Shown: in pieces, positions 33,694-40,641 of the stretch
How the letters are laid out: each line of letters opens with the position of its first letter
How positions within the stretch are numbered: position 1 is the first letter of the stretch
NCBI RefSeq assembly: GCF_020097155.1
Contig: NZ_CP083691.1
Coordinates: 682,001-746,000 of the forward strand
DNA: 64,000 bases
Direction: 5' to 3'
Source: Micrococcus porci
GTDB lineage: Bacteria > Actinomycetota > Actinomycetes > Actinomycetales > Micrococcaceae
The notes under the pieces: generated by a model
What the model saw: the letters and a program-made list of their open reading frames with translations, nothing else
The model's database searches: none
Told to the model about the DNA's origin: nothing
Program-made: the position numbers and the translations under genes

Positions 33694-33753
33694 CCGCGGG
33701 GAGGCGGAGGGACGACCTGCTGGCGATCACTCAGCGCCAGTGCCTCCCCGCGG
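33694..33753 (-). promoter_or_regulatory. Nested hairpin between ppa and eno
   Basis: A perfect 12-bp outer stem (CCGCGGGGAGGC at 33694-33705 with its complement at 33742-33753) encloses an inner 6-bp stem (CTGGCG at 33720-33725 / CGCCAG at 33735-33740). It could be a terminator after ppa or a structured leader of eno. No T-run; I do not see the conserved fluoride-riboswitch bases. Confidence 0.55.
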
Positions 33754-33772
33754 CAGTCTGTGGACCCGTGGG

Positions 33773-34258
33773 TCACGGGTGTCGGGTGTGGGCGTTCTGT
33801 GCGGTGCGGATGACGGCTTCGGCAGCAGCACGGTCGGCCCACCCGTTGGTGGTGACGTGCTTGCCGTGCTCGATCTCCTTGTAGTGGGCGAAGAAGTGCT
33901 CGATCTCCGCCAGCGTGTGTTCCGGCACATCGGTGATGTCCCGCAGCTGCGCGAAGCGGTCGTCGCCAGCGGGAACGGTGAGGATCTTGTCGTCGCCGCC
34001 GTTCTCGTCGACCATGCGCAGCATCCCGACCGGCCGGACCGTGATGACGACGCCGGGGAACGTGGGACGGGGCAGGAGCACCAGGGCGTCGAGGGGGTCG
34101 CCGTCATCGCCGAGGGTGTTGTCGATGGAGCCGTAGTCCTGGGGGAACACCATGCTGGTGAACACCGCCCGGTCGAGCCGGATCCGGCCGGTGGTGTGGT
34201 CGACCTCGTACTTGTTGCCGCTGCCGCGGGGAATCTCGATCGTGACGTCGAACAGCAT
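33773..34258 (-). CDS. ppa: Family I inorganic pyrophosphatase
   Basis: 161 residues, the usual bacterial length. It has the signature [20 protein letters not shown] at the start, [20 protein letters not shown] with the D-x-D-P-x-D metal site, and [12 protein letters not shown]. It hydrolyses PPi with Mg; family I enzymes are strongly inhibited by fluoride. ATG 34258 follows GGAGG at good spacing. It sits in the fluoride gene block 47 bp after crcB. Confidence 0.93.
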   Translation of the reverse strand: MLFDVTIEIPRGSGNKYEVDHTTGRIRLDRAVFTSMVFPQDYGSIDNTLGDDGDPLDALVLLPRPTFPGVVITVRPVGMLRMVDENGGDDKILTVPAGDDRFAQLRDITDVPEHTLAEIEHFFAHYKEIEHGKHVTTNGWADRAAAEAVIRTAQNAHTRHP

Positions 34259-34305
34259 GGGTACCTCCGGTGCTGGAGCGGGTGGGTGGTCAGTGAGTGG
34301 GGTGG

Positions 34306-34677
34306 TCACAGGGTGCCGCCGAGGAGGATGCCGGCGGTCGCGGCGGCGACGGAGACGACGAGCATTCCGAGACCGTTGATCGCGGCGGCGGTGATCCGTC
34401 CGCTGCGGGCGAGGCGGACGGTTTCGAAGCTGGCGGTGCTGAACGTGGTGTAGCCGCCCATCACCCCGGTGCCGAGGACCGCGACCGGCACCGCGCCGAG
34501 GTGCGTGGCGGCGCCGACGATGATCCCCAGCAGCAGCGACCCGGTGATGTTGATCGTCAGCGTGCCGACGGGGAGCCGGAACTCCCGGCCGGTGTTGATC
34601 AGCCCGTCGAGGAGGAACCGACCGGCAGCGCCGGCACCGCCACCGAGGGCGACGACGACGATGAGGGCGGCGTTCAT
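34306..34677 (-). CDS. crcB: CrcB/Fluc fluoride channel, subunit 1
   Basis: 123 residues and four membrane helices. Fluc signatures: [36 protein letters not shown] (the conserved Asn), and [19 protein letters not shown] (the GGYTTFST motif with Thr/Phe of the fluoride path). Pairs of CrcB proteins form heterodimeric dual-topology fluoride channels. It overlaps crcB2 by 4 bp. Confidence 0.95.
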   Translation of the reverse strand: MNAALIVVVALGGGAGAAGRFLLDGLINTGREFRLPVGTLTINITGSLLLGIIVGAATHLGAVPVAVLGTGVMGGYTTFSTASFETVRLARSGRITAAAINGLGMLVVSVAAATAGILLGGTL

Positions 34678-35177
34678 GCTTCCTCCGTTCGGGGACGGAA
34701 CCAGCCGGCGACGACGAGACCGCAGGCGGTCGCGATCGCGCCGGATAGGACAGTGAGGAGCGCGTAGCCGGTGCCAGCGAGGCCGTGGCCGTCGAGGAAC
34801 AGGGCGGCGGTGGACTCGGCGAGGGTGCTGTAGGTGGTGAACCCGCCGAGGACCCCTGTCCCGAGGAGCAGCCGCAGCACCCTCCGGCGACCGGCATCGG
34901 GCCCACGGTGCGCGAGCGCTTCCAACAGCACACCGAGGGCCAGCGCCCCGGTGATGTTGATCCAGAAGATCGACCAACTCACCCCGCCATCGGCAGGGAG
35001 CACGCTACTGATGACGTCGCGGAGGGCAGTACCGCCGGCCCCACCGACGGCGACGAGGCCGACGTACCGCCACCGCAGATGCACCGGCCGCATGGTCGTT
35101 GCCGGGTCGGAGACGTCGACGTCCGGGTCGGGAGGGAGCTGGTCGTCGGGCATCGGGGTGTCCGTTCGGGTGGTCAT
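34674..35177 (-). CDS. crcB: CrcB/Fluc fluoride channel, subunit 2
   Basis: 167 residues: a hydrophilic N-terminal extension of about 35 residues (rich in Asp/Pro) and four helices with [34 protein letters not shown] and [16 protein letters not shown]. It forms a heterodimer partner for the adjacent CrcB. Its start overlaps the phosphoglycerate mutase stop (35174-35177), extending the translationally coupled chain usp-gpm-crcB-crcB. Confidence 0.95.
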   Translation of the reverse strand: MTTRTDTPMPDDQLPPDPDVDVSDPATTMRPVHLRWRYVGLVAVGGAGGTALRDVISSVLPADGGVSWSIFWINITGALALGVLLEALAHRGPDAGRRRVLRLLLGTGVLGGFTTYSTLAESTAALFLDGHGLAGTGYALLTVLSGAIATACGLVVAGWFRPRTEEA

Positions 35178-35920
35178 GTTCCGCCTTCTGCCGCGACCAG
35201 CGCCGCGGCGTGCTGTGCTGCTACCGGATCCAGGAACGCCCCACCCCGCGGGACGAGAGCACCCGTCGGGGCGAGGTGGTACTGCACGGGTTGCCCGGTC
35301 GGCAGGTTGAGCTGCTCGAGCTCCGGGTCGGTGAGGTCGTCGATGCATGCGCAGAGTGCGCGGAGCGAGTTCCCGTGCGCGACGACGAGGACGCTCCGCC
35401 CTGACCGCACCATCGGCAGGAGCCGGTCGTGCAAGACGGGGCGGACCCGCTTGATGACGTCCGAGAGTGCCTCGGTGCGTCGGAGGGCGCCGTCGGGCAG
35501 GCCGCGCAGCGCGGAGCTCGACCGCAGTTCCTCCCACAGGTGCAGCGACATCGGTGGCGGTGTGCCGGTACGGGACCTGCGGAGCCGCACGTACTCGTCG
35601 TCACCGAGCATCCGACGGGCGTCGGTCTTCGTCATCCCGGTCAGGGCACCGTAGTTGCGTTCGTTGAGCTGCCACACCGCTTCCGTGGGCAGCTGTGTCC
35701 CGAGGGCGTCGCAGACCAGTTCGGCGGTGCGGACGGCACGGCGCAATGTGGAGGTGACCACGACGTCCGGCGTGATGTGGTTCGACCGGAGGAGCTGTCC
35801 GGCTGCGGATGCTTGCCGTTCGCCGCGGTGCGTGAGCGGGACGTCGAGGAGCCCGGTGAAGGTGCCGGCTTCGTTCGCGGTGCTCTCCCCATGCCGCAGG
35901 AGCGTCAGCATGCCCGTCAC
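35174..35920 (-). CDS. gpmA: 2,3-bisphosphoglycerate-dependent phosphoglycerate mutase
   Basis: 248 residues of the histidine phosphatase fold. RHGES near residue 10 holds the phosphorylated His, LTHRGERQA follows, and the second His is in VLVVAHGNSLRALCA. It catalyses 3PG to 2PG, the step before enolase, so both glycolytic steps on either side of the fluoride block are duplicated on the transposon. GTG 35920 overlaps the usp stop as GTGA; ATG 35911 is an alternative. Confidence 0.9.
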   Translation of the reverse strand: MTGMLTLLRHGESTANEAGTFTGLLDVPLTHRGERQASAAGQLLRSNHITPDVVVTSTLRRAVRTAELVCDALGTQLPTEAVWQLNERNYGALTGMTKTDARRMLGDDEYVRLRRSRTGTPPPMSLHLWEELRSSSALRGLPDGALRRTEALSDVIKRVRPVLHDRLLPMVRSGRSVLVVAHGNSLRALCACIDDLTDPELEQLNLPTGQPVQYHLAPTGALVPRGGAFLDPVAAQHAAALVAAEGGT

Positions 35921-36423
35921 GGGGCTTCCGACGGGAGGAGGACGGTGGCGCCGACCGGGTCGTGCGGGACGACCAGTATCGGCCGGTGCTGCTGATGCGT
36001 CAGGTGCGCGGCGACGGACCCGGTGAGCAGTTCCGCTATCCGGCGTCGGCCAGCCTGGGATCCGACGACGATCATCACCGCGTCACGTTCCTCAGCCACC
36101 GCAGCGAGTGCGTGACTCGGGTCCCCGACGCGGGAGACGAAGTCCACGTCGACCGATCGCGCCGCAGCAAGATCTCTGATGACCCGCATGTCTTCGTCGG
36201 GGAGCTGCTGCGGGTCGCTGTCCGCCGTGTCCGGGTCGATCGGTTCGATGATCTCCGACCCGTCCGCACGCACCCCCGCTGACAGCAGCGCCGGATCGAC
36301 GACCACACACACCAGGCGGGCGCTGAAGCGTTCAGCGACGGCAGCCGCGACACCGACGACGTCGTGCCCCTGCCCGGACTGCACACCGACCACGACAACA
36401 CCGGCAGTGTTCGACTCGACCAT
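35917..36423 (-). CDS. Universal stress protein (UspA fold)
   Basis: 168 residues. The Usp pattern: GVVVVGVQSGQGHDVVGVAAAVAERFSARLVCVVVD at the start and AVMIVVGSQAGRRRIAELLTGSVAAHLTHQQHRPILVVP, i.e. the G-2x-G-9x-G(S) ATP-binding region, although it is not a perfect match. It heads the fluoride operon. Usp proteins are often co-encoded with CrcB channels; the biochemical role is not known. Confidence 0.85.
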   Translation of the reverse strand: MVESNTAGVVVVGVQSGQGHDVVGVAAAVAERFSARLVCVVVDPALLSAGVRADGSEIIEPIDPDTADSDPQQLPDEDMRVIRDLAAARSVDVDFVSRVGDPSHALAAVAEERDAVMIVVGSQAGRRRIAELLTGSVAAHLTHQQHRPILVVPHDPVGATVLLPSEAP

Positions 36424-36661
36424 GACATCTCCCTACCTCAGGCGCACAGAAGCGCAACCAGCTGAGATAGGGACTGTTGTCGACGAGTGTCGAGGTTGGG
36501 TCCGGCAAGCCCCACTGCCGGGTCCGAAGACACCACCAGTATGCACCCACCACCCCATGCCCGCACCGACGATCTTCCGCACCTCGAGAACCGGTCCGCT
36601 TCGTGACGCGGGACGACAGGGAGAGAAGCTTGAAGGACGACACAGAGCGAAGCTGTTCACA
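36424..36661 (-). promoter_or_regulatory. Promoter and structured leader of the fluoride operon
   Basis: The minus strand shows a CATACT -10-like hexamer (about 36537-36542), then two hairpins: one around GGTCCGGCA/TGCCGGGTCC (36510-36533) and one with arms near 36431-36441 and 36462-36472 (CTGAGGTAGGG / CCCTATCTCAG) that pairs with the ribosome site of usp. This suggests translational or transcriptional control. I do not see the canonical crcB (fluoride) riboswitch consensus. Confidence 0.5.
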
Positions 36662-36669
36662 GCATCACG
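36662..36669. repeat. 8-bp direct repeat GCATCACG, right of the transposon
   Basis: Matches 23981-23988 exactly; the likely target duplication. Confidence 0.85.
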
Positions 36670-36723
36670 TCAGAGACGGTCCCAAACCGGGGCGTTGGAC
36701 ATAACTGACGGAGGGTCTTAAAC

Positions 36724-37293
36724 GTGGTTGGACAGACTGTGGGGTACGTGCGAGTCAGCTCGGTTGAGCAGAACCTGGACCGCCAACTCGAGGCGGTGGG
36801 GGAGTGCGACCGGATCTTCGAGGACAAGATCTCGGGCAGCTCGAGGGCCAAGCGCACCGGGTTGGCTGAGCTGATGCGGTACGTCCGCGAGGGGGATCTG
36901 GTGAAGGTTGCCTCGATGGATCGGCTGGGACGGGACACCCGGGACCTTTACGCGATCGTGGATGAGCTCACCGGCAAGGGGTGTGCGGTGCAGTTCGTGT
37001 CCGAGCGGATCACCGTGGACAAGTCTGGCACCTCCCCGGTGGATGGGCTGATGTTGGGCATCCTGGCGGGGTTCGCGGAGTTCGAGCGCCGGCGGATCAA
37101 GGAGCGCCAGGCTGAGGGCATCGCGTTGGCCAAGGCGAGGGGCAAGTATGTGCAGGCCCCGAAGATGTCGGACCTCGACGTGGAGCAGGCGCGCGTGATG
37201 ATCTCCATAGGGATCCCAAAGGCGGAGGTGGCGCGCACGTTCGGGGTGAGCCGGCAGACGCTGTATGCCTCGCTGCGCCGCGTCGCTCCGTAG
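36724..37293 (+). CDS. Serine recombinase (resolvase/invertase)
   Basis: 189 residues starting with GTG. Catalytic Ser is in GYVRVSSVEQNLDRQLE; RLGRDTRDLY and the E-helix AGFAEFERRRIKERQAEGIALAKARGKY follow, and the C-terminal Hin-type HTH is IPKAEVARTFGVSRQTLYASL. It is Tn3-resolvase-like. The transposon right end lies 60 bp upstream, probably inside its res site. A 3' fragment of a sister gene is at 40298-40602. I see no Tn3-type transposase in the window. Confidence 0.9.
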   Translation: MVGQTVGYVRVSSVEQNLDRQLEAVGECDRIFEDKISGSSRAKRTGLAELMRYVREGDLVKVASMDRLGRDTRDLYAIVDELTGKGCAVQFVSERITVDKSGTSPVDGLMLGILAGFAEFERRRIKERQAEGIALAKARGKYVQAPKMSDLDVEQARVMISIGIPKAEVARTFGVSRQTLYASLRRVAP

Positions 37294-37419
37294 TCACTCC
37301 ACGCGCGGCTCAAATGACCGATTTAACCCGATAGATGGGCCTGCTCTTTACGAGCGCGCGGCAAGGAAAGCTCGCATACCGGGGATCTTCGGCACGAAGT
37401 GATGGGTCGAATGCTGTGA
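37294..37419. other. Short intergenic gap
   Basis: Nothing recognisable. Confidence 0.3.
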
Positions 37420-38202
37420 TCAGCTGGCGATATTGGTCCAGTTGGTTGTTCCGCCACCGGACCAGATGGCCCCAACGACGCGCACGCCGTTGTCCCAGAG
37501 GTTGCGGACTTCAAGGCGGAGGACGACGGGAACGGTGCGGTCGCCTCTGAGGTCGCCAAAAGCGGGCGCGTGAATGCCCCAGAGTTTGCCAATAACATCG
37601 TCTCCTACCCGGACGCCGATTGCCTCGTTCTGCCCGAACTCGTGAGGTCTCCGCTCGATGACGGCGGGTATCTCGACGGTTTCCCCCTCGGTGAGCTCTA
37701 GCCGCTTCACGACCTTGAGCATGGAGTCCGCGCGTGATGTGTTTGTGCCGGCGACGGGGAACGCGCCTTTAACCTTTGACGCCTCCACGGTGGCCGGGGC
37801 AAACTTCTTCCCGCTGCGCTTCTCGGGATGAGTGGCGGAATCGTCGGTATAGATCCACGCGGGCTCATCCTTGCCGATCCACGCGTAAGCGGGTCCGATG
37901 GTTAGGACGTCCCCCTCTCGCACCACCATTACCTGATAGCGGGCAGGGTGCCGGAAGCGCGGGTCCGGCTCCAGGTAGCCCCGGGTGGAGCTGTCGAGGT
38001 AGCCCACGAGCTCACCAGCCACGCGAACGGCGAACTCCCCATACATAGGGCTGTCTTCGTGCCGGATTGTTACGGTGGCAGCGTGCTCGAGGAGGTTGAT
38101 GCCCTCGTGAAGGATTGCGGTGCGGGCAAGGTCGCTTACGGCGGGCCTCTGGTAGGTCAATCCTCCTGTAACCGCGTAGGGGCGGAGCTTTCGTAGGCTC
38201 AT
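37420..38202 (-). CDS. Unknown soluble protein in the defence region
   Basis: 260 residues, no membrane helices, no signal peptide. The middle part (MYGEFAVRVAGELVGYLDSSTRG) has a faint likeness to small beta domains such as HIRAN, but I would not assign it. The C-terminal half (ELTEGETVEIPAVIERRPHEFG, then VGDDVIGKLWGIHAP) again looks beta-rich, maybe a second copy of the same fold. It starts at ATG 38202 with a clear own promoter gap. Function unknown. Confidence 0.6.
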   Translation of the reverse strand: MSLRKLRPYAVTGGLTYQRPAVSDLARTAILHEGINLLEHAATVTIRHEDSPMYGEFAVRVAGELVGYLDSSTRGYLEPDPRFRHPARYQVMVVREGDVLTIGPAYAWIGKDEPAWIYTDDSATHPEKRSGKKFAPATVEASKVKGAFPVAGTNTSRADSMLKVVKRLELTEGETVEIPAVIERRPHEFGQNEAIGVRVGDDVIGKLWGIHAPAFGDLRGDRTVPVVLRLEVRNLWDNGVRVVGAIWSGGGTTNWTNIAS

Positions 38203-38301
38203 AGGGTTACCTTAGGGGGAAGAATCTAGGACGCGTCTGAGAATGCTTCGAGGGTCTGACGAGGACCCTGGCAGACCGCGTGGACCGGGACTGGTGCACG
38301 C

Positions 38302-38523
38302 ATGGGTGACAGTCGTAGTCACGCCGCCGTGCTCCGCGCCGAGGCCGACCAACTCCGTAACCTCCCAGTGGACGATGCCGCACGCCTGGTCGGGGCCAAA
38401 CGTGCCGATCTAGACCAACAGCGACGGCAAGTGGCGGAGCGGGAGCGGCAGATCAGCGAGCCGTTCGAGCACGACCAGCACCGCAGTAGTCCGCGCCGCG
38501 ACGGGCCGACACAGGGCCTGTAG
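38302..38523 (+). CDS. Possible small charged protein
   Basis: A 73-residue frame, MGDSRSHAAVLRAEADQLR..., rich in Arg, Asp and Gln. The first 55 residues look helical or coiled-coil (RADLDQQRRQVAERERQI). No family, no clear ribosome site. It may be the remnant of a longer gene. Confidence 0.3.
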   Translation: MGDSRSHAAVLRAEADQLRNLPVDDAARLVGAKRADLDQQRRQVAERERQISEPFEHDQHRSSPRRDGPTQGL

Positions 38524-38641
38524 ACCGGCGCAGCTCGACAGCAGGCACGCGCCCAGAATCGAGGGTGTGGGCCCTGGGGCTCGGGTATGCTCAACAGAGG
38601 AGAGCCACGTCTCTCCGAGAACGAGTTCAAAGGAGAAAGAC

Positions 38642-39118
38642 ATGGCCGTTTTTTACTCTTTCCACTACGACCGAGATGTTCATCGCGTGCAACTCATCGA
38701 ACAGATGGGGGCACTCGAAGGGCAGCCCATCCTCAATCATCAAGAATGGGAGACTGTCAAGAGCGGTGGCGACACAGCCATCAAAGAGTGGATCTCTGAC
38801 AAGATGAAGTGGAAGTCAGCTGTCATCGTCCTTATTGGCAAAGAAACTGCCTCTCGTGAATGGGTCCATTATGAGATCCAGAAGGCCTGGGATGATAAGA
38901 AGCCGCTTCTCGGTATTCGGATCCATGGCCTGTCCTCAATGGGGAGCGTCGATTCATCAGGACCCAACCCCTTTGACAAAATCTCAAGCGTCTCAGGAGT
39001 GCCGATCTTTGATCCGACACAGACCGACTGGACAGGAAAGATCGATTCCAAAGCCACCTACAACCACCTGAAGGATCACCTGACGACATGGGCAACGCAG
39101 GGCAAGACTCGGCTGTGA
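38642..39118 (+). CDS. Thoeris ThsB-like TIR-domain protein (DUF1863)
   Basis: 158 residues. From family knowledge, ThsB proteins share SFHY near the N-terminus, a central W...K...D.A.K block and R.WV.YEI; here one sees VFYSFHYDRDVHRV, QEWETVKSGGDTAIKEWI, AVIVLIGKETASREWVHYEIQKAW and GPNPFDKI. TIR proteins of Thoeris cleave NAD to make a signal after phage infection. Start ATG 38642 follows AAAGGAG. It overlaps a HIT gene by 4 bp. The stretch is visibly less GC-rich than its neighbours, which suggests recent transfer. A standard ThsA partner (SIR2/SLOG) is absent. Confidence 0.88.
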   Translation: MAVFYSFHYDRDVHRVQLIEQMGALEGQPILNHQEWETVKSGGDTAIKEWISDKMKWKSAVIVLIGKETASREWVHYEIQKAWDDKKPLLGIRIHGLSSMGSVDSSGPNPFDKISSVSGVPIFDPTQTDWTGKIDSKATYNHLKDHLTTWATQGKTRL

Positions 39119-39555
39119 CTGCTGAACCCAGTTGCCCGTTTTGCACAATTGTGCAACGGAACGATCCTGATGTGCGCGAGGTGTATCGGGACGATCAGGC
39201 TGTCGCCTTCTTTCCCACGGAACCAGCCGTACTGGGCCACACCATGATCGTCCCGCGCGCGCATGTCCCACTTATTTGGGAGTTGCGCGACGACGATGCC
39301 GAGCACATCGGTCTACTAATCTCGCGCATGTCGCGGGTAATCGTGGAAACCATCGGGGCCGAAGGGCTTAACGTTATTCAGTCGAACGGCGAAGTCGCCA
39401 CGCAGAGTGTCAACCACGTTCACGTCCACCTCGTCCCGAGATGGAAGGGCGACGCCATCGGACGCATCTGGCCTCCGGAGACTCACTACTCCGAACACGC
39501 GAAAGACGAAACTTGGGACGCGCTCCGCGACGCTTGCAGAGGGGTTCGGCTATGA
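39115..39555 (+). CDS. HIT-domain nucleotide hydrolase/transferase in a TIR operon
   Basis: 146 residues. It begins with CPFCTIVQRND, typical of HIT proteins, and has the histidine triad near residues 102-110 (NHVHVHLVPRW, H-x-H-x-H). HIT enzymes split nucleotide phosphoramidates, dinucleoside polyphosphates or nucleotide adducts. GTG 39115 overlaps the TIR stop (GTGA) and its own stop overlaps the next gene (ATGA), so the three proteins are made together. In this context it could process or degrade a TIR-made nucleotide signal, which is inference. Confidence 0.88.
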   Translation: MTAEPSCPFCTIVQRNDPDVREVYRDDQAVAFFPTEPAVLGHTMIVPRAHVPLIWELRDDDAEHIGLLISRMSRVIVETIGAEGLNVIQSNGEVATQSVNHVHVHLVPRWKGDAIGRIWPPETHYSEHAKDETWDALRDACRGVRL

Positions 39556-40085
39556 CGGAGCGGGACGGACCGAAGGCTAGGGCCACGAGTGAAACCGTTA
39601 GGCTAAAGCACCTCGACTACGTTCAAAGCGTCGTGTCCCGAATGGCCCACTCCTCGACGCAGGCGAAAAGCTGGCTCCTACCTGTAGTCACCGCGACGTT
39701 CGGATACGCGCTTACCCAACGGTCGGGAACTGTGGCAATGCTAGGAATCGCAGCCGTTCTGCTCTTCGGCTACATGGATGCGAGTTACCTGCGGCAAGAG
39801 AGGGCGTACAGGCGGCTTTACAATGCCGTCGTTGCGGGAAAAAAGGTTCCCGAACTCTCGCTCGACCCGCATAATATCGACCGAAATATCCCAGACGCGG
39901 ATGGCGATCCATCACCGCAGGACAAAGACGACAAAGAGCCAGGATTCTGGAAGAATTTGTGGACAGCCTTCCGTGGCTGGTTCTTCTTTGATCCTAGAGT
40001 CTGGTTCTCGTGGTCGATCTTCCCCTTCTACGGCGGGTTCCTCGCCGTTGGAATCGCGGTTCTTTGGTATGCAGCCACCCACTGA
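39552..40085 (+). CDS. Small membrane protein, candidate effector of the TIR-HIT operon
   Basis: 177 residues. A soluble N-terminal helix of about 35 residues precedes two adjacent membrane segments (about 41-58 WLLPVVTATFGYALTQ and 62-78 VAMLGIAAVLLFGYMD), then a soluble linker with charged residues (RQERAYRRLYNAV; DGDPSPQDKDDKE) and a third segment near the C-terminus (IFPFYGGFLAVGIAVLWY). The arrangement recalls 2TM SLATT-like effectors of nucleotide-signalling defence systems, but I cannot assign a family. It is coupled to HIT by ATGA. Confidence 0.8.
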   Translation: MTERDGPKARATSETVRLKHLDYVQSVVSRMAHSSTQAKSWLLPVVTATFGYALTQRSGTVAMLGIAAVLLFGYMDASYLRQERAYRRLYNAVVAGKKVPELSLDPHNIDRNIPDADGDPSPQDKDDKEPGFWKNLWTAFRGWFFFDPRVWFSWSIFPFYGGFLAVGIAVLWYAATH

Positions 40086-40140
40086 GCTAGACGGCCCGCA
40101 CTGAACAACGCGTCAACGTGACCTAACCAGCTGCTCACCG

Positions 40141-40299
40141 ACTCGGCGGAACGCTCCAGACCTCGTGGCGGGGTCTTGGCGGGCTTCGAGGGTCATCCTC
40201 GCAGCACGTTCGCGGAGCTCGCCGGGGTACTTCCGTGGTGCTGGCATGCTCTGCATCCTTCCGTTGGATCAGAGCCTCCATCAGACCCGGGGCGATTCA
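40141..40299 (-). pseudogene. IS3 remnant: orfA start and terminal repeat
   Basis: It matches the right tip of the 10981-12277 element: the ORFA N-terminus (MQSMPAPRKYPGELRERAARM on the minus strand, broken further on) and an end CAGACCCGGGGCGATTCA. The remaining part of the element is missing. Confidence 0.82.
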
Positions 40300-40602
40300 G
40301 TTCATCTCCGAACGGATCACCGTGGACAAGTCCGGCACCTTCCCGGTGGACGGGCTCATGCTGGGCATCCTGGCGGCGTTCGCTGAGTTCGAGCGCCGGC
40401 GGATCAAGGAGCGTCAGGCCGAGGGCATCGAGTTGGCCAAGGCCCGCGGCAAGTACGTGCAGGCCCCGAAGCTCTCGGACACCGACGTGGAGCAGGCGCG
40501 CGTGATGATTCAGATGGGGATCCCGAGGCCGAAGTGGCGCGCACGTTCGGGGTGAGCCGGCAGACCCTGTACACCTCGTTGTGCCGGCAAGCCTCAGACT
40601 GA
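40298..40602 (+). pseudogene. Truncated, frameshifted resolvase
   Basis: It corresponds to residues from about 87 to the end of the 36724-37293 resolvase: FISERITVDKSGTFPVDGLML, AAFAEFERRRIKERQAEGIELAKARGKY. The start is cut by the IS3 tip. Near 40530 a one-base deletion shifts the frame (IPRPKWRARSG-stop), while the original tail (VSRQTLYTSL) continues in another frame. Confidence 0.85.
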
Positions 40603-40641
40603 ACCCCATCCTCGGCCGCCGGCACCACCTGGGTTTCTGCT

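Larger units (their letters stand above)
23989..36661. mobile_element. 12.7-kb Tn402/Tn5053-type transposon with fluoride-tolerance and SMR efflux genes
   Basis: The left end TGTGAGCAGCTTCGCTCTG and the inverted right end (TGTGAACAGCTTCGCTCTG on the minus strand at 36661) match over about 24 bp and both start with TGT. An 8-bp direct repeat flanks them. Inside are tniA, tniB and a resolvase gene. The right end lies 60 bp before an unrelated resolvase gene at 36724, as expected for the res-site-targeting habit of this family. A second internal copy of the left end is at 26573. Confidence 0.88.

Noticed and set aside
36424..36661. Canonical fluoride (crcB) riboswitch
   Set aside because: The conserved GAUG and UGAUG blocks in the right order are not seen; only other hairpins.
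36724..37293. A Tn3 transposon around the resolvase
   Set aside because: No Tn3-type transposase and no 38-bp GGGG ends in the window.
38302..38523. Assigning the small charged ORF to the TIR operon
   Set aside because: It ends 118 bp before the TIR start and the TIR gene has its own ribosome site; no coupling.
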